A stretch of DNA of 64,000 nt from Syngnathus acus (lineage: Eukaryota > Chordata > Actinopteri > Syngnathiformes > Syngnathidae). The number at the start of each line of letters is the position of its first letter. The first letter of the stretch is position 1. The notes under the pieces are model-generated. The model was not told where the DNA came from. It worked only from the letters and a program-made list of their open reading frames with translations, and made no database searches. Where the stretch lies: contig NW_023590234.1 in assembly GCF_901709675.1 (NCBI RefSeq), positions 37,611 through 101,610 on the forward strand, given 5' to 3'. The position numbers and the translations under genes are program-made. This document shows, one piece after another, positions 31,384-41,659 of the stretch.

Positions 31384-31775
31384 TTAATTACATATTAATT
31401 TATGAAAACATAGTTGCTCCATCAGAGCACAGACACGGCACACACAGCTTGGTAACTTTTCCATTACACATAAGGCAGAGCTTATTAACGTCATGACACA
31501 TTGATACAAAACATTCAGTAGACAACAAGACATTCTTATGAGGATATGTTTTTCCTTCTTTTCCCCTCCCTTTTCTTCCCTTCCGTATTCCTGCTTGCGG
31601 AGAATATAAAACTTTCTGATCTGGAGTCTGACGTGGTTGTTCTCCTCTGCTGAATTGCACTTGTACTGACTGCCGTGAATCAACCCAAGATCTTGCAAAT
31701 AAAGAACCAACTATTACTCCACATCTTTGTTTTCTTTGCTCAACGACGGACATCTTGAACAAAACGCAACATAAC
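31384..31775 (+). mobile_element. LTR-like fragment
   Basis: It shares ATATAAAACTTTCTGATCTGG, CAACCCAAGATCTTGCAAAT and AATAAAGAACCAAC with 16684-16885. A TATA-like box and a polyadenylation signal lie about 100 bp apart. 31776-32100 downstream holds nothing I recognise. Confidence 0.45.
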
Positions 31776-32105
31776 CCTGCCTGATAGTAGTGTGTTTGAA
31801 TTTTGATTAGTGGTAGGTGCTAAAGACTCATTGCTAGCAAGAGAACTGGTCTTGCAAAAAAGGATTCACTCGCTGAGTCCAAATTCACAGGCTGCATCCT
31901 CAGAAAGTTTTTTTTATTTTTTTATTGCCAATTATAGGGCTGCATAACGTGACTCCCGGTGGGACGCGAACGCACATCACGTGACACACGAATTCAGCCT
32001 TGAAACTGGCATTCGTTAAATGGCGACGGATGCTGAGCGGAGACTACATACGTATATTTTAAAGTCATTTCCCATATTACTCTTTCAAATATCTATTCAG
32101 AAACT

Positions 32106-32407
32106 CTCAACATATAAGGACATACTGATTGAGAGAAAACAGGGGGGGGGGGGCTGAGAGTGGACAGGTTTGGTGAACCCCCGACATCTGGTCAAATCAG
32201 AGCAGGGGGTGTTTTATGATGTTGGGGGAAACAGAACAACTTGATTGCTTCCTCTGCAGCTGGTTAACCAGTGCAGAGGTCTTAGCACTTTGTTTCCGAT
32301 GTTGTGGGAACAAACAGAATATTTTTTCCCCCTCAGCAACTGGTTAATCAATATAGTCTCCATTCCAACACAATCGTACAATCAAGATAATTTGTCAACC
32401 CTAACAA
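32106..32407 (-). mobile_element. Partial LTR abutting a zinc-finger sequence
   Basis: It is related to the solo LTR at 24336-24720 (AGAGAAAACAGG, GTGTTTTATGATGTTG, CATTCCAACACAATCGTACA). Its minus-strand 5' end (TGTTAGGGTTGACAAATT) lies at 32407, directly against the zinc-finger coding sequence. Confidence 0.65.
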
Positions 32408-32640
32408 TCTTGTGCCAGGAACTGAGCAGGAAAAAGGTTTCTCACCTGTGTGTGTTGTGTTTATTTTTAAGTGACTGTTCTGAGAGATTCTTTGACCACA
32501 AACTGAGCAGGAAAAATGTTTCTCACCTGTGTGTGTTCTTGCATGTGTTTTTAAATGTCGCTTCTGAGAGAATCTTTGGCCACATCTTTTTTGATGAAAA
32601 GACACACCTTGTCCTTTTGCTCGTTAGGCATGACTGTTGT
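32408..32640 (-). pseudogene. C2H2 zinc-finger gene fragment
   Basis: Minus-strand frame: [20 protein letters not shown], then [20 protein letters not shown], linker [10 protein letters not shown]. It has the classic C-x2-C...H-x3-H repeats with TGEKP linkers. One finger lacks its second normal His spacing (KINTTH). Coding is cut by the LTR at 32407. Upstream fingers and any N-terminal domain are not in the window. Confidence 0.75.
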
Positions 32641-32889
32641 CACATTCAAACTTGTACATAAAGGAGAATCAAAATCAGGACTCGACCCTGCTTTCCAAGA
32701 CCAGCGCTTCAACCAGCTATGAGGTTCGAGAACACTAACTGGTTCTCAAACTTGGCCCAGCTATCTTGCTTTGCTTGCTCGCAAAATAGTAGCATGGTAG
32801 TTAAATGTGCCTATTGATTTGTGACACATCCTAATTTCGCAATATTGTACATGAATAGTTTATAGTTTATTAGTAACAGCTGTAGATCA

Positions 32890-32962
32890 GACCTTGTAGC
32901 ACAGTAGTTAGGGTACTGGTTTAGTAAACAAGGGGTTATGAGTTCATTTCTCACTGAGCCCT
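32890..32962 (+). pseudogene. tRNA-Thr(AGU) relic
   Basis: Anticodon loop TTAGTAA (AGT), D-arm TAGCACAGTAGTTAGGGTA and T arm ATGAGTTCATTTCTCAC. Acceptor pairing is weak, and the B box lost its invariant CGA. Confidence 0.5.
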
Positions 32963-33233
32963 GATAATATGCTTAACAATTGCTGTGCAAGCTGAATTTA
33001 TAATAGTTGAGGGTGTAATTACACGTATCTTGTCCATGGTACTGGTGACCAGCAGTTGTGTGATGAGTTGTTGTTGTCTTTGGGGACATGAAGGGAAATT
33101 TGATAGTTTCTCATGGCACACAAATGTGTCCACACTGGTTGAAATTCACTGGCCTAGAGTCCTGGTTAGACTACATTTTCAAGAGTTTCTTTTGGTTCAT
33201 CTTCTAAAAGGTTGACACAGTTTAGCCAAGCAA

Positions 33234-33306
33234 GGCCGCGTAGCTTAGTGATAAGAGCACTAGAATTGTAAATCAGAGGGTGTGAGTTAAATTCACACTC
33301 GGGTCT
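33234..33306 (+). pseudogene. tRNA-Thr(UGU) relic
   Basis: GGCCGCGTAGCTTAGTGATA, anticodon loop ATTGTAA (TGT), T stem TGTGA/TCACA with loop GTTAAAT. The acceptor stem has mismatches and the B box is degenerate. Confidence 0.5.
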
Positions 33307-33327
33307 GACAGACAGCTACATCTGCTG

Positions 33328-33372
33328 ACCTTGCTTGTTTGTTTGTTTTTTGTTTGTTTGTTTGTTTGTTTA
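33328..33372. repeat. TTTG microsatellite
   Basis: (GTTT)n with one interruption. Confidence 0.85.
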
Positions 33373-33469
33373 TTTTCACATACAAAACCAATTTAAAATG
33401 TACATAGATTAAATAAATGTGATGGAGAATGTCTAAAAAACCCTCCAGGGGCTTGCGAAGTGGCATTCT

Positions 33470-33556
33470 CCAGATATATGAATACATTCGATCTCTTTGT
33501 GTGTCTTGGCATGTGAAGAAATTGACAATAAAGCAGACTTTGACTTTGACTTTGAT
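33470..33556 (+). mobile_element. L2 3' tail fragment
   Basis: CTTGGCATGTGAAGAAATTG, GACAATAAAGCA and GACTTT repeats, the same ending as 7400-7465. Confidence 0.65.
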
Positions 33557-33564
33557 TTAAGATA

Positions 33565-34492
33565 AAATTTCAATGGATAGAGAAATATGCATCCTAATAC
33601 ATGTCATACAGATGAAAAAAATATATATAACAGGGATAAAGCATACAACATACAACAATAAGGAAAAATACACCAAAACTATAACTAAAGAGAATAATGA
33701 ATGGATCCAGGTTCATTTAGCATACCATTTGGAAAGTATTTAGTGTCTAAGAGAAGTGATTTCAGAGACTTCTTAAATTGGTCCCATAAAAATAGTGGCA
33801 GCGAATTGTAAATCTTTGACCCTCTGTAGCCTATGTTAAACTGAGTTTGGGCTGTACGGGCTATTGGTGGTCTGAGGTCATTTGAGCTGCGTGTGGGGTA
33901 ATTATGGACCTGAGAATTATGTCTAAATAAGTTATGAAAAAATAGGGGAAGGGTTCTCCCCAATGAGCCATGAACAAAGAGACCAATTTGAAGACGATTG
34001 ACTTGAAAAACAGTGAGGACACCTAGCCGAGTAAAAAGAGGCTGAGATGAATGTTTCGTATGTACACAACATATTACTCTTAGAGCTCAAGTTTGGCCTG
34101 GTGAGTACTAGGTCAAGCGATACTACAATAGTAAATATACGGCTCGATCATTGAATAGTATAGCATATGGCTACCTCGGAGCTTATTAGATGAAGGGTTT
34201 TACGCACAATACCAATGCTCTTGGCCATTTTTGTGGAAATAGTCATGATATGACATTTCCAGGACAATGATCCATCAATCATAATGCCAAGGAATTGTGT
34301 AGAACACATGTTAATTATAGGGATGTTATCAATATATATTGCTGGTGATTTGTTAAATATATGAGATTTGAGACGAAAACATATGAAGTTTGATTTTTTT
34401 AATATTAAGTGATCATTTGAATGTGCTTGATATATGTAACTATTGAATGTAACTGTATGCTGATACATATGCTTAATTTGAATGTGCCTCAT
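33565..34492 (-). mobile_element. Decayed LINE RT C-terminus, other family
   Basis: Minus-strand frames 34492-34148 (FLGIMIDGSLSWKCHI) and 33963-33685 (YPTRSSNDLRPPIARTAQTQ) are the palm-thumb and C-terminal parts of a LINE reverse transcriptase not belonging to the other families here. The middle between 34148 and 33963 is broken by several stops. Confidence 0.6.
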
Positions 34493-34676
34493 ATTGGTTC
34501 AGCAGTTCATTTTTTCGGACATTTTTCTCAGTTGTCATTGTCATCCCAGTGTCAAAGTTCAATGTGGCTTAGAATAATATTGAATGTTTCGTGACTTGGA
34601 AGAAATTCAAGAGGCAGTGGCATAGTGGTTCTCTCAACTCATTTCAGTTTCATTTATGGTCTATTCTTCGGTTCAG

Positions 34677-36443
34677 GTTTTAAACATGACCACGGCCAAG
34701 ATCTTGAGGTATGGCGTCACAGATGACGAGATGGTGGACGAACTGCAGAAGAGAATTGCAGACGAAACCAGCATCCCTGCAGCCCAGCCGGAGTTGCTGC
34801 TGGAGGCCGGCTCAGCCTTGGAGCCTCATGGGCCGGCCACGCAGTGCGCCATCGATTACACCGTAACTCATATTGAATCGTTCTCGCATGAAAAAAATGT
34901 CAATGGTACATCATCATCATCATCATCGGTTTAAAGTCCGCTTTCCAGGCGCCGCTGGGTTGGACTGGGTTCTCGATATGGCTTTCTTCCATACTGAGAA
35001 TATTTTTGGAGCAAAACGTTTTCCAGTCGAATGCCCTTCCTGACACCAACCCAAGGGGAAATTGATTTTCTGGAGGGGTTGACTCCCTTAGCCCATTCCT
35101 CTCCCGAGGAGCCCACTGGGCAGTGGTACTATTTAACCCATAGTTGGGGTCTGGTTCGTGGGCACCAGGGCGTGTCCACACACCGGTGGGCCTGCGTGCC
35201 GCACGTCTAGGGGCCAAACCTCCTCCGAGTCCCTTGTAGTTTAGCCTGGGTCCGTGTTGTACCCACTTACCATGTGTCGCCGCATGGAGGCACTACATAG
35301 GGCTTGCTGTTAAAGAGGCTATGTACTGGCAGCGAGAGACTTACGCACTCGGCTCTCCCGTTCGCATACTGCTAGCCAGCGGTGAGGGTTGACAGTGAGA
35401 AGTGACATGCACTGGGCACTCCACCAACACACTAGACGCATCACAACAACCCGACTTGGTCTTATGAAGTCAGACACACCACATCATGTCTCAAATCTCA
35501 CACTATGTGCAGGAGATAGATGGGCGGCGGACAGACTTCCCTCTCGTTTTCCTGTTTGATCGCTCATCTTGTAGTTCCGAACCACCGTTGACTCCTCGCG
35601 TCCTCCCTGAAAACATCCGTTTCTCCATGAGTCTTCCTCCTCCTTTTGTTGGAATTAAAATGTATTTTATTCTTAGTGTGTGCCATAGAATAGTGGAACT
35701 CTTTAAACATTCTTAGTATTAGAATTACCAACATAGAAAATAAGGCAGAAATTGTATTACTGAAAAGTATGCTTCATCGCGTGAGCCAATGTAACATTAT
35801 TCAGTTTGAACATTAAAAAAGGGCTAATGGGAAAATAAAAAAAACATTAATATCAATTATATTGTAAAAATACTGTGTACGAAACACAAATATTGAATTT
35901 GTCACCATTTAACTATCAATTTTAAATTAAATTTACAAAATTACTCTTTTTTTCCACACTTTGATTTATTTTAACCCCCTTATTATCATATTATTTTTTG
36001 TGTAAAACCTATCAGATATACTACATAAAGCTAGATTTTATGATAGTTATTAATGGTAAAATTATTGTAGTCTTCTTCTTTACCAGAAAAGGATCCAAAG
36101 CGCGTTCTGCCTTACAGCCCTCTGAGGAGGACTTGTGGCCAGGTGTGGCACACCATCCGTTCCCTGAAGGAGGAATGGCAGAGACTGAGACTGCAGCAGG
36201 GACAGAAAGCAGCCAAGTAGGAAACACACACACGCACGCACACACATGAATGTGTGAACTGTATCCAAAAATGACAATATTTTCCTCCCAGCATGAGCTT
36301 GCTGAGACAAAACTTAGCCCTGTCCAAGCAGAAGAATGAGATGGTGTCCATGCACCAGAGACTCATGGCCAAGCTGGACTTCTTCAACACCACCCTTCAT
36401 ATAGACATGGACAAATGCCAGGAGCAGACCGCTACTGGAATTG
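34677..36443 (+). CDS. ikbkb-like: IKK-beta-like kinase subunit, four internal exons
   Basis: Four exons at 34677-34862, 35513-35640, 36087-36216 and 36292-36443 have AG/GT borders and matching phases (0, 1, 2, then 1 at the end). Exon 1 encodes a ubiquitin-like segment ([18 protein letters not shown]), exon 2 FPLVFLFD, exon 3 [17 protein letters not shown], and exon 4 [17 protein letters not shown] and [20 protein letters not shown]. These follow the ubiquitin-like domain and the start of the helical scaffold/dimerisation domain of IKBKB (closer than to CHUK by recollection). IKK-beta phosphorylates I-kappa-B to activate NF-kappa-B. No kinase-domain exons upstream or later scaffold exons downstream are seen. 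The exon 2 donor (GTCTTC) is weak. It could be a partial duplicate or part of a gene with very long introns. A LINE mosaic sits in intron 1. Confidence 0.75.
34905..35470 (-). mobile_element. LINE mosaic: RTE 3' end joined to LINE 5' UTR-like sequence
   Basis: (CAT)n and GGTTTAAAGTCCGCTTTCCA match the 3' end of the RTE at 26.8 kb in reverse. From about 35135 the sequence (GGGCGTGTCCACACACCGGT, TTTAGCCTGGG) matches the 5' UTR of the LINE at 16.2-16.5 kb. No coding RT lies between them. It sits in intron 1 of the IKK-like gene. Confidence 0.55.
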
Positions 36444-36631
36444 GTATCATGTTAACTCTGTTTCTTTGAATGGGAACAGATCATTGGATTAATTGAATTT
36501 GAATGCAATTTGATGGTGGACCTTACCAGAAATGGACTGAAGTACAATCAGCGGCGAAGATAGTATTAGAAGTTCCGATGGATTTCAAGTCCATCGCCTT
36601 ATCCACCATGTATTTATTATTATTACATAGT

Positions 36632-36713
36632 GTGCTTGTGGCCGAGTGGTTAAGGAGATGGACTAGAAATACATTGGGGTCTCACCTCGTAGGTCCGGGT
36701 CCTGCCGACAACG
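36632..36713 (+). pseudogene. tRNA-Ser(AGA) relic (array member 1)
   Basis: TGGCCGAGTGGTTAAGGAGA, loop CTAGAAA (AGA) and a long variable arm are present, but the acceptor (GTGCTTG against CGACAAC) and anticodon stems have mismatches. Confidence 0.6.
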
Positions 36714-36741
36714 ATCCAAATTTATTCTCATGGTGTAATAT

Positions 36742-37027
36742 TAAGTTAAAGTTAAAAGTTAAAGTCCCAATGATCGTCACACACACATCTGGGTGTGGTG
36801 AAATTCGTCCTCTGCATTTAACCCATCCCCGTGTGATTTTAATCCATCCCCTGGGGGAGAGGGGAGCAGTGAGCAGCAGCGGTGCCGTGCTCGGGAATCA
36901 TTTGGTGATCTAACCCCCCAATTCTAACCCTTAATGCTGAATGCCAAGCAGGGAGGCAATGGGTCCCATTTTTATAGTCTTTGGTATGACCCGGCCGGGG
37001 TTTGAAACCACAACCTTCCAGTCTCAG
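36742..37027 (-). mobile_element. SINE copy lacking its tRNA head, inside tRNA-Ser array
   Basis: It has the same body as 23995-24300 in reverse, with AAAGTT tail repeats at its left end. The first ~45 bases of the tRNA-like head are missing at 37027. It lies between tRNA-Ser members 1 and 2, which explains their 439-bp spacing. Confidence 0.75.
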
Positions 37028-37070
37028 CTGAGATACTCACCACATTTGTACGGTGTGTACTACACAGTGT

Positions 37071-37152
37071 GTTGTTGTGGCCGAGTGGTTAAGGCGATGG
37101 ACTAGAAATCCATTGGGGCCTCCCCTCGCAGGTTCGAGTCCTGCCAACAATG
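37071..37152 (+). tRNA. tRNA-Ser(AGA) (array member 2)
   Basis: This 82-nt sequence has acceptor GTTGTTG/CAACAAT, one end wobble, perfect anticodon stem ATGGA/TCCAT with loop CTAGAAA, a long variable arm and T arm GCAGGTTCGAGTCCTGC. It lacks an immediate T run downstream. Confidence 0.75.
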
Positions 37153-37219
37153 ATTTAGAATCTCGTGTTGTATTATGAGATACTCACCACATGCATTTAA
37201 ACATTGTGTGTCACAGTGT

Positions 37220-37300
37220 GTTGTTGTGGCCGAGAGGTTTAGGTGATGGACTAGAGATCCATTGGGTCTCCCCTCGCAGGTTTGGTTCCTGCTGACATTT
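37220..37300 (+). pseudogene. tRNA-Ser relic (array member 3)
   Basis: The loop is CTAGAGA. The T loop (TTTGGTT) and acceptor 3' half (TGACATT) are degraded. Confidence 0.6.
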
Positions 37301-37373
37301 CAGATTTTGAATTAGAATCTTGCTAGCTCCTCGCAATATGCATTTTGACAATGTGAAGACCTCGCCAGTGTGT

Positions 37374-37455
37374 GTTGTTGTGGCCGACTGGTTAAGGCGA
37401 TAGACTTGAAATCTGTTGGGGTCTCACCTGGCAGGTTCAGGTCCTGCAGACAATG
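37374..37455 (+). tRNA. tRNA-Ser(UGA)-like (array member 4)
   Basis: The loop CTTGAAA gives UGA. The anticodon stem has one wobble, the T arm is GCAGGTTCAGGTCCTGC, and the acceptor is weak (GTTGTTG/AGACAAT). Confidence 0.5.
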
Positions 37456-37536
37456 ATCCATAATTTTTATTAGAATCTCGTGGTGTATTATGAGATACTC
37501 ACCACATCCATTTTAACAGTGGGTATTACAGTTTGT

Positions 37537-37619
37537 GTTGTTGTGGCCGAGTGGTTAAGGCGATGTACTAGAAACCCATAGGGGGTCTCCCCTCTTAGGT
37601 TCAAATCCTGCTGACAACA
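37537..37619 (+). pseudogene. tRNA-Ser(AGA) relic (array member 5)
   Basis: The anticodon stem has a mismatch (ATGTA/CCCAT) with loop CTAGAAA. The acceptor is nearly intact. The Rex3 element inserts directly at its 3' end. Confidence 0.55.
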
Positions 37620-37623
37620 TTTC

Positions 37624-40600
37624 CATCCATCCATCCATCCATCCATCCATCTTCTTCCGCTTATCCGGGGTCGGGTCGCAGGGGCAGCAGCTTTAGGAGG
37701 GACTCCCAGACTTCCCTCTCCCCAGCCACTTCATCCAGCTCATCCCGGGAGATCCCAAGGCGTTCCCAGGCCAGCTGAGAGACATAGTCTCTCCAGCGCG
37801 TCCGGGGTCGTCCCCGGGGTCTCCTACCGGTGGGACATGCCCGGAACACCTCCCCAGGGAGGCGTCCAGGAGGCATCCTGATGAGATGCCGGAGCCACCT
37901 CATCTGGCTCCTCTGAACGTGGAGGAGTAGCGACTCTACTCCGAGTCTCTCCCGGATGACCGAGCTTCTCACCCTATCTCTAAGGGAGAGCCCGGACATC
38001 CTGCGGAGAAAACTCATTTCGGCCGCTTGTATCCGGGATCTCGTTCTTTCGGTCACGACCCATAGCTCGTGACCATAGGTGAGGGTAGGAGCGGAAATCG
38101 ACCGGTAAATTGAGAGCTTTGCCTTTTGGCTCAGCTCTCTCTTTACCACGACGGACCGGTACAGAGTCCGCATTACTGCCGACGCTGCACCAATCCGCCT
38201 GTCGATCTCGCGCTCCATCCTCCCCTCACTCGTGAACAAGACCCCAAGATACTTAAACTCCTCCACTTGGGGCAGGATCTCATCCCCGATCCGGAGAGGG
38301 CATTCCACCCTTTTCCGATCGAGGACCATGGACTCGGATTTGGAGGTGCTGACCCTCATCCCAACCGCTTCACACTCGGCTGCGAACCGCTCCAGTGAGA
38401 GCTGGAGATCACGGCCTGAAGAAGCCAACAGCACCACGTCATCTGCAAAAAGAAGAGACGCGATGCTAAGGTTTCCAAACTGGACCCCCTCAATGCCTCG
38501 GCTGCGCCTAGAAATTCTGTCCGTAAAAATTATTAACAGAATCGGTGACAAAGGGCAGCCTTGGCGTAGTCCAACTCTCACTGGGAACGAATCCGATTTA
38601 CTGCCGGAAATGCGGACCAAACTCTGGCATCGGTGATACAGGGACCGAACCGCCCTTATCAGTTGGCTCGGTACCCCGTACTCCCGAAGCACCCCCCACA
38701 GAACCTCCCAAGGGACACGGTCGAACGCCTTCTCCAAGTCCACAAAACACATGTGGACTGGTTGGGCGAACTCCCATGCACCCTTGAGGATCCTGCTGAG
38801 GGTGAAGAGCTGGTCCACTGTTCCACGGCCACGACGAAAGCCACACTGCTCCTCCTGAATCCGAGGTTCGACCTCCCGACGGACCCTCCTCTCCAGCACC
38901 CCTGAATAGACCTTACCAGGGAGGCTGAGGAGTGTAGTCCCCCTGTAATTGGAACACACCCTCCGGTCCCCCTTCTTAAAGAGGGGAACCACCACCCCAG
39001 TCTGCCAATCCAGAGGCACTGTCCCTGATGTCCACGCAATGTTGTAGAGGCGTGTCAGCCATGACAGCCCCACAACATCCAGAGCCCTTAAGGACTCCGG
39101 GCGGATCTCATCCACCTCGCCACCGAGGAGTTTTTTAACTACCTCAGTGACTTCGACCCCAGAGATTGGAGAGTCCGCCTCAGAGTCCCCAGGCCCTGCT
39201 TCCACAATGGAAGGCGTGTAGGTGGAATTGAGGAGGTCTTCGAAGTATTCTCCCCACCGACACACGACGTCCTGAGTCGAGGTCAGCAGCACGCCATCCC
39301 CACTGTAAACAGTGTTGACGTTGCACTGCTTCCCCCTCCTGAGACGCCGGATGGTGGACCAGAATTTCCTCGAAGCCGTCCGGAAGTCATTCTCCATGGC
39401 CTCGCCAAACTCCTCCCACGCCCGGGTTTTTGCCTCAGCAACCGCCGAAGCCACGTTCCGCTTGGCCATCCGGTACCTGTCAGCTGCCTCCGGAGTCCCG
39501 CAGGCCAAAACGGCCCGATAGGACTCCTTCTTCAGCTTGACGGCATCCCTTACCGCCGGTGTCCACCAGCGGGTTCGGGGATTGCCGCCACGACAGGCAT
39601 CAATGACCTTACGGCCACAGCTCCGGTCGGCCGCCTCAACAATGGAGGCGCGGAACAAGGTCCACTCGGACTCAATGTCCCCCGCCTCCCCCGGGACGTG
39701 GGAAAAGCTCTGCCGGAGGTGGGAGTTGAAGCTCTTCCTGACAGGGGATTCTGCCAGACGTTCCCATCAGACCCTCACAGAGCGTTTGGGTCTGCCAGGT
39801 CAGACGGGCATCTTCCCCCACCATCGGAGCCAACCCACCACCAGGTGGTGATCAGTTGACAGCTCCACCCCTCTCTTCGCCCGAGTGTCCAAACATGCGG
39901 CCGCAAGTCCGATGACACGACTACAAAGTCGATCATCGAACTGCGGCCTAGGGTGTCCTGGTGCTAAGTGCACACATGGACACCCTTATGTTTGAACATG
40001 GTGTTCATTATAGAAAATCCGTGTCGAGCACAGCAGTCCAATAATAGAACACCGCTCGGATTCAGATCGGGGGGGGGGCCGTTCCTCCCAATCACGGCCT
40101 TCCAGGTCTCACTGTCATTGCCCACGTGAGCACTGAAGTCACCCAGTAGAACGATGGAGTCCCCAGAAGGAGCGCTCTCCAGCACTTCCTCCAGGGACTC
40201 CAAGAAGGGTGGGTACTCTGAGCTGCCGTTTGGTGCATAGACACAAACAACAGTCAGGACCCGTCCCCCCACCCGAAGGCGGAGGGAGGCTACCCTCTCG
40301 TTCACTGGGGTGAACCCCAATGTGCAGGCGCCCAGCCGGGGGGCAATAAGTATACCCACACCTGCTCGACGCCTCTCACCGTGGGCAACTCCAGAGTGGA
40401 AGAGAGTCCAGCCCCTCTCGAGAGGGCTTGTACCGGAACCCAAACTGTGCGTGGAGGCAAGTCCGACTATGTCTAGTCGGAACTTTTCTGCCTCGCACAC
40501 CAGCTCGGGCTCCTTTCCAGCCAGAGAGGTGACATTCCATGTCCCAAGAGCCAGCTTCTGCAGCCGGGGATCAGACCGCCAAGGTCCCTGCCTTTGGCCG

Positions 40601-40993
40601 CCGCCCAGGTTACACTGCACCCGACCCCTTTGGCCCCTCCCACAGGTGGTGAGCCCATGGGAAGGGGGACCCACGTTTCCTTTTCGGGCTGCGCCCTGCC
40701 GGGCCCCATGGGCGAAGGCCCGGCCACCAGATGCTCGCCTTCGAGCCCCGCCTCCAGGCCTGGCTCCAGAGGGGTACCCCGTTTACCTGCGTCCGGGCGA
40801 GGGAAAACGAAATCCATTTGTGGTTTTCATTATAAGGGGCTAGTGTGAGCCGTGCTTTGTCTGGCCGCTCACCTAGGACCCGTTTGCCATGGGTGACCCT
40901 ACCAGGGGCATGAAGCCCCAGACAACATGGCTCCTAGGATCATAGGGGCACGCAAACCCCTCCACCACGATAAGGCGACGACTCACGGAGGGG
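37624..40993 (-). mobile_element. Rex3-type (RTE clade) LINE, complete length
   Basis: Reads on the minus strand from a 5' end near 40993 (CGTCGCCTTATCGTGGTGG) to a tail of GATG repeats at 37624-37650 that follows the RT stop codon almost directly. This is the described Rex3 organisation. Segments CGGTGACAAAGGGCAGCC (38543) and ACCACCACCCCAGTCTGCCA (38989) match the Rex3 primer sites I recall. A 14-bp target duplication (GCTGACAACATTTC) lies at 37610-37623 and 40994-41007, so the insertion is complete and split the tRNA-Ser array. Confidence 0.9.
37661..40674 (-). pseudogene. Rex3 endonuclease/reverse transcriptase, frame-broken
   Basis: 40674-39964 encodes the APE endonuclease ([26 protein letters not shown]). 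A broken stretch of about 300 bp (39964-39658) has at least two frame changes. 39658-37661 is a 665-residue intact frame with the RT (QCGFRRGRGTVDQLF, FVDLEKAFDRVP, GLRQGCPLSPILL, LLFADDVVLLAS) and the RTE-type C-terminus (QMRWLRHLIRMPPGRLPGEV). The RT half is clean, so the lesions are few and the copy is young. Confidence 0.85.
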
Positions 40994-41067
40994 GCTGACA
41001 ACATTTCAGTTTGAATTTAGATTCTTGCAATATGTGTTTTGACAATGTGAGGACATCGCCAATGTGT

Positions 41068-41149
41068 GTTGTTGTGGCCGAGTGGTTAAGGCGATGGACT
41101 TGAAATCCATTGGGGTCTCCCCTCGCAGGTTCGAATCCTGCCGACAACG
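41068..41149 (+). tRNA. tRNA-Ser(UGA), intact fold (array member 6)
   Basis: Fully paired acceptor GTTGTTG/CGACAAC (one wobble), anticodon stem ATGGA/TCCAT with loop CTTGAAA, long variable arm, T arm GCAGGTTCGAATCCTGC, discriminator G. A four-T run at 41157-41160 can act as a pol III terminator. It is the best functional candidate in this array. Confidence 0.85.
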
Positions 41150-41229
41150 ATATAGCTTTTGTATTAGAATCTCGTTGTTGCCAGACCCTCACCATATGCA
41201 TTTTGACAATGTGAAGACCTCGCCAGTGT

Positions 41230-41310
41230 GTTGTTGTGGCCGAGTGGTTAAGGTGATAGACTTGAAATCCATTGGGTCTCACCTCGCAGGTTCGGGTCCT
41301 GCCGACAATG
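41230..41310 (+). tRNA. tRNA-Ser(UGA)-like (array member 7)
   Basis: The loop is CTTGAAA. There is one anticodon-stem mismatch (ATAGA/TCCAT) and one base missing before the variable arm. The T arm is GCAGGTTCGGGTCCTGC. Confidence 0.55.
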
Positions 41311-41415
41311 ATTCAAAGTTTCGAATCCTGCTGACGACAATTCAGATTTTGAAATAGAATCTTACTAGATCCTGGCATTATGCATTTTGACAATGTGAGG
41401 ACCTCAACAATGTGT

Positions 41416-41476
41416 GTTGTTGTGGCCGAGTGGTTAAGGCGATGGCCTTGAAATCCGTTGGGGCCTGGAGACAACA
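41416..41476 (+). pseudogene. tRNA-Ser relic without T arm (array member 8)
   Basis: It is intact to the anticodon (CTTGAAA). A deletion then removes the variable arm and T arm, joining GGGGCCTGGA to GACAAC. Confidence 0.65.
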
Positions 41477-41554
41477 ATCCAACCTTTTAATTAGAATCTC
41501 GTGTATTAGGAGATACTCACCACATGCATTTGAACAGTGTGTACGGCATCGTGT

Positions 41555-41636
41555 GTTGTTGTGGCCGAGTGGCTAAGGTGATGGACTAGAAATCCATGGT
41601 GATTCCCCCTTGCAGGTTCGAATCCTGACACCAATG
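41555..41636 (+). tRNA. tRNA-Ser(AGA)-like (array member 9)
   Basis: Anticodon stem perfect with loop CTAGAAA, B box GGTTCGAATCC intact. The acceptor has two mismatches (GTTGTTG/CACCAAT). A TTTT run lies near 41641. Confidence 0.55.
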
Positions 41637-41659
41637 ACACCTTTTGTATTAGATTCCCG

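Noticed and set aside
31952-32015. Possible tRNA on the minus strand (GTTCGCGTCCCACC)
   Set aside because: B-box-like, but no cloverleaf could be drawn.
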